Positions 1-6,628 of a DNA stretch of 22,618 nt are shown one piece after another (the stretch's first letter is position 1; each line of letters begins with the position of its first letter). The notes under the pieces are model-generated. The model saw nothing but the letters and a program-made list of their open reading frames with translations, had not been told where the DNA came from and searched no databases. Both the position numbers and the translations under genes were made by a program. Location of the stretch: positions 1 through 22,618 of the forward strand of contig CAYPTS010000027.1 in assembly GCA_964413825.1 (NCBI GenBank), read 5' to 3'. The stretch is from JAFGKM01 sp964413825 (GTDB lineage: Bacteria > Ratteibacteria > UBA8468 > B48-G9 > JAFGKM01).

Positions 1-56
1 AAAATCATGTCCTTTTAGAAATTGTAAAATCCGTTATTCAACAAACTACAAAAAAT

Positions 57-92
57 TTGACAAAAGTTCGATTGCATGATAGTGTGTATAAT
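57..92 (+). promoter_or_regulatory. possible promoter elements upstream of the regulator gene
   Basis: A perfect TTGACA lies at 57-62 and a perfect TATAAT at 87-92, but they are 24 bp apart, far from the usual 17 bp, so they cannot both serve one ordinary sigma-70 promoter. The TATAAT alone would start transcription near position 99, on top of the ribosome-binding site. The elements are seen directly; use as a promoter is weak inference. Confidence 0.22.
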
Positions 93-109
93 GTCTGTAG
101 GGAGGTTCA

Positions 110-1216
110 ATGAACGGTGGACTGAACAAAACAGCATTAAAAAAACACGCTCCACTTTACTGCCAGATAAAAGATATTCTTAAAAACCAAATAACCCGGG
201 GGCATATCAAGCCCAAAGACCCCATTCCCTCTCTTTACGAAATATCGCAGATCTTCGGCGTCAGCATGATTACCGCCAGGCAGGCGGTGGGAAGACTCCT
301 TGACGAAGGGCTGTTATACGTTGTCAGCGGAAAAGGAACCTTCGTTGCAGAAAAACCATTCAAGAGAATAAATATTGGAATTGGAGCGGATTTCGACATG
401 GAAATTCTGCCCGGGCAAATTCCGATGGACAAGCCGATACTTATCCACATGAAAGGCTGGTTTGATGCTCTGTCCATAGAAAGTTCCAGCAGCAATTGTC
501 TTCCGATATACATTCCTTCGTCGCTCGCCAAGAAAGAAATGACAATCTTCATAGAGGACAACAGTATTGCGGGGATACTCCTTCTTGGCATACAAAACCT
601 GGAAAAAATACTGGAATTGTCCTTAAAAGAAAACATTCCTCATGTCATCCTGGGCGAGTTAGAAAGAAGAACTCCGGGCATTAATTTCGTTGTAAATGAC
701 AATTATGCCGGTGCCGTAAAGGCGGCGCAATACCTTGTTGACAAGGGGCACAAGAGAATAGGAATATTCATAGGCGACACCTCCTATTACGGATACAAGG
801 AAAGGCTGCAGGGATACAGGGACGCGCTGGCGCGAAATCGAACAGTTTCCGCGGCCGTAAGCGAGATTCATTGCGTGTCCGGAGGGATTGAGGGCGGCTA
901 TGCCGCCGCAAAAGAATTGCTGGTTGCGAAAAACATGCCCACCGCAATTCTATGCAGTAGTGATTTCAAGGCGCTCGGAGCAGTAAGGGCTTTCAGGGAA
1001 AACGGTCTGCGGGTTCCGGAAGATATTGCGGTAATGGGTTACGACGGATTATCATTCCCTGAGGAAGAGAACCTGCCTCTGACAACGGTCAGAATTTCCA
1101 AGAAAGAAATGGTCAGGGAAGGATTGGACTTCCTGCTGAAAGCAAGCCTGAACGGAACAGGCTATGCTGTCCGGAAAAAAATAGAACCGGAACTGATAAT
1201 CGGCAAAACAGCCTGA
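110..1216 (+). CDS. GntR/LacI-type transcriptional regulator
   Basis: DNA-binding sugar-responsive regulator of 368 residues. Residues about 12-80 form a GntR-type winged helix-turn-helix (segments LYCQIKDILKNQI, IPSLYEISQIFGVS and ITARQAVGRLLDEG, followed by the wing VVSGKGTFVAE). Residues about 88-366 resemble the LacI/GalR periplasmic-binding-like effector domain, with the familiar DNYAGAVKAAQYLVDKGHKRIGIF, here split around 697-770, and VMGYDGLSFPEEENLPLTTV near the C-terminus. The ATG at 110 follows a GGGAGG site at 100-105. GntR headpieces joined to LacI-type sensors are typical of sugar regulators such as AraR. As first gene of a long co-directional run it is the obvious candidate controller, probably with an oligosaccharide or sugar as effector (inference). 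It has no signal peptide. Family assignment is secure; the ligand is unknown. Confidence 0.93.
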   Translation: MNGGLNKTALKKHAPLYCQIKDILKNQITRGHIKPKDPIPSLYEISQIFGVSMITARQAVGRLLDEGLLYVVSGKGTFVAEKPFKRINIGIGADFDMEILPGQIPMDKPILIHMKGWFDALSIESSSSNCLPIYIPSSLAKKEMTIFIEDNSIAGILLLGIQNLEKILELSLKENIPHVILGELERRTPGINFVVNDNYAGAVKAAQYLVDKGHKRIGIFIGDTSYYGYKERLQGYRDALARNRTVSAAVSEIHCVSGGIEGGYAAAKELLVAKNMPTAILCSSDFKALGAVRAFRENGLRVPEDIAVMGYDGLSFPEEENLPLTTVRISKKEMVREGLDFLLKASLNGTGYAVRKKIEPELIIGKTA

Positions 1217-1238
1217 AAGGGAGAAAGCCGCAGCCACG

Positions 1239-1251
1239 CCCGCGGGAGCTC
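1239..1251. promoter_or_regulatory. overlapping palindromes between regulator and prepilin-like gene
   Basis: CCCGCGGG (1239-1246) is a perfect 8-bp palindrome that shares one base with the palindrome GAGCTC (1246-1251). They sit in the 103-bp gap just after the regulator gene. LacI-family operators are commonly palindromes with a central CG, so this is a possible operator, but a GC-rich palindrome this short can occur by chance. Confidence 0.18.
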
Positions 1252-1267
1252 CGCCTTAATGTCAGGG

Positions 1268-1286
1268 AGGGAACCGGGACTTCCCT
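1268..1286 (+). terminator. weak hairpin, possible attenuator or terminator
   Basis: AGGGAA at 1268-1273 pairs with TTCCCT at 1281-1286 around a 7-base loop, followed by GTTTGAATAAAA rather than a true T-run. It lies between the regulator and the prepilin-like gene and could partly separate their transcription. The stem is visible; termination is doubtful because the U-tract is poor. Confidence 0.2.
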
Positions 1287-1319
1287 GTTTGAATAAAAAT
1301 CCAAAGGAGGTACGGGAAA

Positions 1320-1949
1320 ATGAAAAAGAAAAGGAATGGGTTCACGCTTATAGAACTTCTGGTGGTAATAGCCATCATCGCAATACTGGCGGCTATGCTT
1401 CTGCCGGCGCTCTCACAGGCAAGGGAGCGGGCAAGAGCGGCGGTATGTATAAATAATTTAAAACAGCTGGGAATGGCCCATCTTATGTATGTGGATGATT
1501 TTGACGGATATTTGCCGCCCGGTGAAAACGTAGCTGATGCATTCTCGCCGCCAAGCAATAACAGGCAGTGGATGCGGGGAATGGAGGTGATGGGATATTA
1601 TGACCAGCCGTACTATGTCGCGAAGGGAATCCTTGTATGCCCGGCGGACAGAAAACCCAGTTCAAATGGAAGTCTATATTACAGCTACGGAAGAAATACC
1701 GGCACAGGTTTTGCTGCGCCGTATAAATACACAAGGATTCAATATCCGTCCCATATCATACTGCTGACAGAAACTACCCATGCGACAACGGGAATGTCGA
1801 GCCATTATTGCCACGGAGGCGTTTACAATGTTAATGCCCCCTATCATTACGGAGGGGTTAACATTGCTTATGCGGATGGACATGCCGGATGGCGGGAGTG
1901 GCCGTTGCCAAACAGGGTTCTGGAGCCTAAACTCTGGGATAATCCTTAA
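1320..1949 (+). CDS. prepilin-like protein with type III signal and H-x9-DG ending
   Basis: 209-residue pseudopilin-like envelope protein. The N-terminus carries the prepilin peptidase motif: a basic stretch, then G7|F8-T-L-I-E12 with the conserved Glu at mature position +5, followed by a hydrophobic helix (LLVVIAIIAILAAMLLPAL). Residues 34-52 (ARERARAAVCINNLKQLG) and the C-terminal H176-x9-D186-G187 motif are the marks of the large DUF1559/H-x9-DG prepilin-like family that is expanded in Planctomycetota and Lentisphaerota. The ATG is fixed by AAAGGAGG at 1303-1310, nine bases upstream. In those phyla many copies sit next to glycan-degradation genes and sugar regulators, as here. Function is not established; surface display or a type II secretion-like role is inferred from the helix and motif only. 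Confidence 0.93.
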   Translation: MKKKRNGFTLIELLVVIAIIAILAAMLLPALSQARERARAAVCINNLKQLGMAHLMYVDDFDGYLPPGENVADAFSPPSNNRQWMRGMEVMGYYDQPYYVAKGILVCPADRKPSSNGSLYYSYGRNTGTGFAAPYKYTRIQYPSHIILLTETTHATTGMSSHYCHGGVYNVNAPYHYGGVNIAYADGHAGWREWPLPNRVLEPKLWDNP

Positions 1950-1963
1950 CGGCTGGGGCAAAG

Positions 1964-2062
1964 ATGGAGGGCATTGACCATAAGGAAAAACTCCGTTTAG
2001 GGATTGGCAGGTATGAAAAAATATACGGGAATATGAACATTTTTATTTACTGGGAGGCATGA
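1964..2062 (+). CDS. possible 32-residue ORF overlapping the next start codon
   Basis: A short ORF starting at ATG 1964 ends in TGA at 2060-2062, overlapping the candidate start codons of the beta-propeller gene at 2059 and 2062. Only a weak GGGG site (1955-1958) precedes it. It has several charged and aromatic residues and no recognisable family. It could be a translational coupling leader, or simply an open stretch in the 109-bp gap. I would not treat it as a real protein without expression data. Confidence 0.15.
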   Translation: MEGIDHKEKLRLGIGRYEKIYGNMNIFIYWEA

Positions 2063-3144
2063 TGAAAGGTTTCAAAGTAAACGAAATTTGTCTTGAGGAG
2101 CGGTTTCCGCAGGCAGTGGCTGTAACCGCCATGGCGTCTGTTGGCAATACGGTATATGTGGGATTGACCAGTATGGGACCGGTATTGATAGAGATGGATA
2201 CGGCAAGCGGAAGACTTATAGACACAGGTTTCGGGTTTCCCAAAAAGGGAGATTCCGATATCCATGACAAGATTCACAATGCTCTGGTCAATGACCCCGG
2301 AGAAGACGGCCTTTTTTACACAGCCCATGACGTTAATATTTCGTGGAGCCAATGGGGGTTTTCTCCGGAGCAGTTTACCGGCGGGCATCTCTATTCATTC
2401 AACGTGCAGACAGGCCGGCAGTCCGACCTTGGCATAGTGACGGAATGCAACGTTCCCCATACCATTGCCCTGGGTGAAGGATTTCTTTTCGGCTATACCA
2501 TTCCTGATAATCACCTGTTCAGTTACGACATAAAGAAAAAGAAGGTTACCGATTTCGGCAATGTCATTGGCGATTTTTGCAACCATAACATGGTATGCTC
2601 CGGTACTAAAGCATTCGGCGGGTATTATATTTCGGGGAACAGGGAACGTTCAGGTAAGCCGCAGTTGGTACAGGGGGTATACCTGTTTGTTTATGACCAC
2701 TCTACCGGCAGCCTGCAGAAAACGGAAACAAGAATAACCTGTGGTCCGGCAGACGGGATATACGGCGGCAACAGGGGTATTGATGCATGGCTGAAAACAT
2801 CTGACGGGAGAATGTACGGCGGGCTGGCGGACGGTAAGATGGTTTCTCTGGATGCCGGGACCATGGAGGTAAAGGAGCTGGGAATTGCACGTTTGAACGG
2901 CGGACCGCGGCTTCCATGCCTTGCAGAATCCGCGGATGGAATCGTTTGGGGCGCCGCAGGCTGGCCGCTGATGGGGCTTTTTTCTTTTAATCCGGCTACA
3001 GGAGAGTTCATGGACTACGGGGTGGTTACAGAAAAATATCCAATGTGCTATTTTCATGCTATGGTCGTATTGCCCGACGGCAGAATTTACCTGGGTGAGA
3101 CTGACAGTAACCGTCCGCATGTGTATGAATTGGAGCCTGAATAA
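2062..3144 (+). CDS. cytoplasmic beta-propeller-like protein of unknown function
   Basis: About 360 residues with no signal peptide. The sequence is built from repeating beta-rich units of the form 'sDGriYgG ... lfsfdp.tG...dlG': for example LYSFNVQTGRQSDLG, LFSYDIKKKKVTDFG, SDGRMYGGLADGKMVSLDAG, SADGIVWGAAG with LFSFNPATGEFMDYG, and LPDGRIYLGETDS. This is the blade pattern of a WD40/kelch/PQQ-like propeller, with about five to seven blades visible. Two adjacent ATGs exist (2059 and 2062); the GGGAGG at 2052-2057 is one base from the first and four from the second, so I prefer 2062. Conserved-looking His residues (HNALVNDPG, PHTIALGEG, YFHAMVVLPDG) might line a pocket. Some polysaccharide lyases are propellers, but I see no signature that supports a specific family. 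No function can be named. Confidence 0.8.
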   Translation: MKGFKVNEICLEERFPQAVAVTAMASVGNTVYVGLTSMGPVLIEMDTASGRLIDTGFGFPKKGDSDIHDKIHNALVNDPGEDGLFYTAHDVNISWSQWGFSPEQFTGGHLYSFNVQTGRQSDLGIVTECNVPHTIALGEGFLFGYTIPDNHLFSYDIKKKKVTDFGNVIGDFCNHNMVCSGTKAFGGYYISGNRERSGKPQLVQGVYLFVYDHSTGSLQKTETRITCGPADGIYGGNRGIDAWLKTSDGRMYGGLADGKMVSLDAGTMEVKELGIARLNGGPRLPCLAESADGIVWGAAGWPLMGLFSFNPATGEFMDYGVVTEKYPMCYFHAMVVLPDGRIYLGETDSNRPHVYELEPE

Positions 3145-3149
3145 CTGTA

Positions 3150-3187
3150 GGTAAACGATGTTAAACTCCATATGTGGAAACTTTACC
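3150..3187 (+). repeat. imperfect inverted repeat between genes
   Basis: GGTAAA at 3150-3155 is exactly complementary to TTTACC at 3182-3187. Inside it are GTT/AAC (3160-3162 with 3179-3181) and CCA/TGG (3168-3170 with 3175-3177), giving an interrupted stem-loop with a TATG apex. There is no T-run, so it is not a classical terminator; it could be an RNA-stability or processing element, or an operator. Only the complementarity is seen. Confidence 0.3.
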
Positions 3188-3218
3188 GTAATTATAAGGG
3201 CGTCAGGAGGGATATAAA

Positions 3219-4199
3219 ATGAGGACGATAAAAACAGGTGTGGGTATCATTTGTGTACTGTTTTTGTGTTTGAATATATCTTTGCTGCAGGGAAAAAGCG
3301 TGCCGTTGAATATAGGCATGGAAAAATGTGACTGGGTGTTTCAAGGGGAAGAGTTTTCCTGGGATAATCAGGAAAAACATACCGGCGAATACAGCATGAA
3401 AATAGAAAATTCCAACCCTTCAAAAAGTTTAAGTTGGCGTTCCAAATTAATTCCTGTAAAGCCGGATACGCATTATCGCATTACGGGATGGATGAAATAT
3501 AAAGATATAGTTCCCAATCCGGGCAACGGGTTGGGAGTAGCCGTAACCTATCTCAATCTCAGAGATGCGGAAGGCAAAAGTTTAAATGTAAATCCCAAGT
3601 GGTGGGGAGTAGGCACAAGTGATGGATGGGTGAAGCAGGAGCTGGTTTTTAAGACCGGCGCCGATACGGTGAATTTGGCAGTAACCCCGAAAATGGTAAG
3701 GGCTGCAGGACAGGTGTGGTTTGACGGCATATCCCTTGAAGAGATGGATAGCGGTATTTCCTTTGTTGTGGAAAAAGGGGAATATAAAGGATTAACCGCG
3801 AGATGTTCTTCCGTAATGGGAGAAAATTCTCCCGCCAGAGCGTTTGACGGAGATGCGTCTACCATATGGGTGTCCTCGGAAATTCCCTGCTGGGTGCAGA
3901 TAGACCTCGGGGAAGAAAAAGAGATAGGTCAGATTATATGGAACGGGGACAGAGGAAAAGGATATAACAACCGCATTCCTGAAAACTACCGTTTTACGAT
4001 AAGTTCTACCGGGGATTTTTCAGGAGAACAAAAAGCGGTAGCAGGGGCCGAGGGCAACAGGAACAATAAGAATGTGACCCATAGGTTTGACCCTGTAAAA
4101 ACCAGATACGTAAGGATGGAGATTTATACCACCTATGGCGCCAACAAAGAGCCTAGCATAGATGCTATAAAAATCCTACCTCCTCCATTTCAGGATTAG
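3219..4199 (+). CDS. secreted glycan-binding protein: CBM-like plus F5/8 type C domain
   Basis: 326 residues, exported by a signal peptide (basic MRTIK, hydrophobic core about 7-23, cleavage near LLQGKS). Residues about 28-175 look like a jelly-roll carbohydrate-binding module of the CBM4/9/22 kind: HTGEYSMKIEN, then VKPDTHYRITGWMKY and VWFDGISLEE, the usual last strand. Residues about 186-320 are a discoidin/F5-8 type C (CBM32-like) domain: SPARAFDGDASTIW, WVQIDLGEEKEIGQI, ENYRFTISSTGDFSG and TRYVRMEIY. No catalytic domain is present, so it probably anchors or presents a glycan outside the cytoplasm. The start is fixed by AGGAGG at 3205-3210, eight bases before the ATG. It lies 45 bp upstream of the FG-GAP gene, consistent with one operon. 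Which sugar it binds cannot be told from sequence. Confidence 0.88.
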   Translation: MRTIKTGVGIICVLFLCLNISLLQGKSVPLNIGMEKCDWVFQGEEFSWDNQEKHTGEYSMKIENSNPSKSLSWRSKLIPVKPDTHYRITGWMKYKDIVPNPGNGLGVAVTYLNLRDAEGKSLNVNPKWWGVGTSDGWVKQELVFKTGADTVNLAVTPKMVRAAGQVWFDGISLEEMDSGISFVVEKGEYKGLTARCSSVMGENSPARAFDGDASTIWVSSEIPCWVQIDLGEEKEIGQIIWNGDRGKGYNNRIPENYRFTISSTGDFSGEQKAVAGAEGNRNNKNVTHRFDPVKTRYVRMEIYTTYGANKEPSIDAIKILPPPFQD

Positions 4200-4244
4200 C
4201 CGGCAGGGTAGAAACGCTTAATCACAAATAAGGGGGAAGCGGTT

Positions 4245-6521
4245 ATGAGAAAATTTTCTGCTGGCATGTTTTTAGTAGTGCTATTTTTGCTGTCAGCATC
4301 TCTGGAGCCGGGGACGGAAGTCGAGGAAAAGGGGGAGCGCTTCAGGGACAGCCGGATAACCGTTGAAACCAAGTCTCAATGGCTTATGCTTGGCCTTTTT
4401 GAGGAACTGCGTTGCCTGGGCGTAAAGATGCCGCGGCGGCTGGACGAGATACAGGAAGAAATGTGCTACAACCTTAACGTTCCTGTATTTTTCAAGGCCG
4501 GCACCTACAACCGGCTTTTACAGGAATCTATCGATATAATCGGCAAACTGAAGGTTCCCGGCGGTCAAACGCGGGTTTACGCCGACCCGGCTTTCAAGCA
4601 GAGCCTGGAGTGGTTCCCGGGACAGGAAATAGCGGACCCGCAACTGCCCGTATGGCAGACCGTGCAAATACTCAAGGATAAAATCCTGGCGGTAGGACTG
4701 AAGTCTTACCCTTACCTTGCCGATTATAACGGGGATGGATTGGATGACATGTGGGTGGGTGACCATGACGGTTTTCTGCATGTGTATATCAACTGCGGCG
4801 CAAAACGACAACCAAGGTATGACGGGGCTTTGAGGCTGAAGTCTCTTTCCACCGGCCGGGACATAGCCATAAGATTAAACCCGAAAATCAATATTGCAGA
4901 TATGAACGGAGACGGCTTTGCGGACTTAATACTGGGGAACTATGACGGCAAGCCGTATATGCTTCCCAATCAATCGGAAAACGGTTATGTTTTTGACGAT
5001 AAGAAATATGCCTATTTCTACGAGGTGGACGGTGATGAGAAAAAGATTCTGGATGCGGGGAATTATTCTTATCCAACAGTGGTGGATTATAACGGCGACG
5101 GGTTATATGACCTGGTAGTAGGCGAGTTGCAGGGTGACATAATTCTTTTTATTAACGCAGGGACGTCTCGTGAACCGCTTTTTAAGAAGCACGGGCCCAT
5201 CGCAAGTATCTCGCCGGTTATGTATCCAGACCCTCAACTGATAGACCTGAACAGGAATGGAATGCCGGACCTGCTGGTCGGCAACCGCGAAGGGACGATT
5301 TATTTTTTCCCCAATGTCGGAACGGCGCAATCCCCGAAGTTTTCCGGATATTCTTTTCTTACTGCCGAAGGGAACAAGATAGACGTGGGAAGGCTTTCAC
5401 ATGTTCATGCGGCAGACTGGAATAACGATGGAGTTCTGGACCTGATAACCGGCAATGACGATGGAGAGGTGCGGGTTTTCCCCGGCAAAAAAACACAGGA
5501 AGGTTGTGTCCCGGACTTCGGCAGTGAAATACTTTTGCGCACCGTCAACCCTTCTCATCTGATTTGCAAGGCCCACCCTGTTTTTTGCGTAACTGACTGG
5601 GACGTCGACGGAGTAAAAGATATCCTTGCAGGCGGCGAAGGAGCAGAGGTGCGCTTTTATCGCAATACGGGAACCAATGAGAAACCGATGTTCAAAGACT
5701 ATAAGATTTTACCCGGGATACGGATGGAAAAAGATGCGTTTGCTTCTGCCGGGGAGGAAGAAAAAATTTACTGGGGCAACGCGGGCCTGGAGTTTATTAC
5801 GGAATACCTCGGCAATGTCAGTCCCGAAGCGTTTGACTGGAACGGCGACGGGCGTACAGACCTCCTGGTAGGCAGTTATACCGGTCTTGTTTATTTTTAC
5901 CGCAACATGGGTTCACAGCCCGGGGGAATCCCTTCTCTTGGAGAACCTGTGGCGTTGAGGAGCCGCGGCAGGCTGCTCAGGGTAGCCGGGTTTTCCACAC
6001 CAAGGGTAGTGGACTATGACGGCAACGGGCTGCCCGACCTTCTTGTCGGAGACCTTATGGGCAGAATACATGTTTTTTATAACGCAGGCACCAGGGAACA
6101 TCCTGTTCTCGATGAAGGCCGTATCCTGCAGGTGGGGGGAGAAGATTTTATGCTGGGACCGCGTACCATTCCTGAATGTGCCGATTTGAATGGCGATGGG
6201 CTGAAAGACATTCTTTTCGGCAACAGAATGGGCGGGGTATATGCCCTGTTGAACACAGGCTCAAGAGACAATCCTGCATTTGACAGGATAGAGCCGCTTC
6301 GTGACAAAAGCGCAATATGGGAAGATCTCTACGGCGGCAGCTGGGTTGGTCCTTACCCGGGCGGCCTGACGCGCTGGAAACAAGACAGAAAGATATACAA
6401 TATGAATGTTGTAGCCACTTCCTGTCCGCGGATGGTAAGATGGTACGGGGATGCTGATGAAGAACTCCTCATATCCAGCAGATTCGGCTTGATATTCCGG
6501 TTTCACAAAACCGATGACTAA
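4245..6521 (+). CDS. secreted FG-GAP/VCBS repeat protein (nine Asp-rich repeats)
   Basis: 758 residues with an N-terminal signal sequence (MRKFSAG then VVLFLLSASL). After a helical-looking region of about 130 residues there are nine repeats of the type D-x-[ND]-x-[DN]-G-x-x-D-[LI]-x-x-G, at about residues 160, 218, 281, 334, 391, 451, 531, 590 and 647. Several continue into VYFYRNMG/IHVFYNAGT plus a 'xxPxFd' tail. The Asp-rich loop resembles an EF-hand-like calcium site, as in integrin-type FG-GAP propellers. Repeats are about 50-80 residues apart, suggesting one seven-bladed propeller plus extra blades, or a larger assembly. Such proteins bind ligands or glycans at the surface, and the neighbouring CBM and glycosidase genes fit this. 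No catalytic motif was found. A purine-rich Shine-Dalgarno site (AGGGGGAAG at about 4231-4239) supports the ATG. The exact role is unknown. Confidence 0.9.
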   Translation: MRKFSAGMFLVVLFLLSASLEPGTEVEEKGERFRDSRITVETKSQWLMLGLFEELRCLGVKMPRRLDEIQEEMCYNLNVPVFFKAGTYNRLLQESIDIIGKLKVPGGQTRVYADPAFKQSLEWFPGQEIADPQLPVWQTVQILKDKILAVGLKSYPYLADYNGDGLDDMWVGDHDGFLHVYINCGAKRQPRYDGALRLKSLSTGRDIAIRLNPKINIADMNGDGFADLILGNYDGKPYMLPNQSENGYVFDDKKYAYFYEVDGDEKKILDAGNYSYPTVVDYNGDGLYDLVVGELQGDIILFINAGTSREPLFKKHGPIASISPVMYPDPQLIDLNRNGMPDLLVGNREGTIYFFPNVGTAQSPKFSGYSFLTAEGNKIDVGRLSHVHAADWNNDGVLDLITGNDDGEVRVFPGKKTQEGCVPDFGSEILLRTVNPSHLICKAHPVFCVTDWDVDGVKDILAGGEGAEVRFYRNTGTNEKPMFKDYKILPGIRMEKDAFASAGEEEKIYWGNAGLEFITEYLGNVSPEAFDWNGDGRTDLLVGSYTGLVYFYRNMGSQPGGIPSLGEPVALRSRGRLLRVAGFSTPRVVDYDGNGLPDLLVGDLMGRIHVFYNAGTREHPVLDEGRILQVGGEDFMLGPRTIPECADLNGDGLKDILFGNRMGGVYALLNTGSRDNPAFDRIEPLRDKSAIWEDLYGGSWVGPYPGGLTRWKQDRKIYNMNVVATSCPRMVRWYGDADEELLISSRFGLIFRFHKTDD

Positions 6522-6628
6522 TCAGTAAAGTGGAACAATAGTATGTCTATTCAACGGACAACAGACGTTATTGCCAGTAATCAGCCGTAACGAAGGAATA
6601 TTTGACTCTACACACGGGAGGGCAGAGC

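Noticed and set aside
4..80. Inverted pair ATCATG (4-9) and CATGAT (75-80) as an operator for the regulator
   Set aside because: Six bases at 66-bp distance in AT-rich DNA is expected by chance.
6602..6628. TTG at 6602 as start of the large GH42-like protein
   Set aside because: The GGGAGGG site at 6616-6622 lies after this TTG and six bases before ATG 6629, and the signal peptide begins properly at the ATG.
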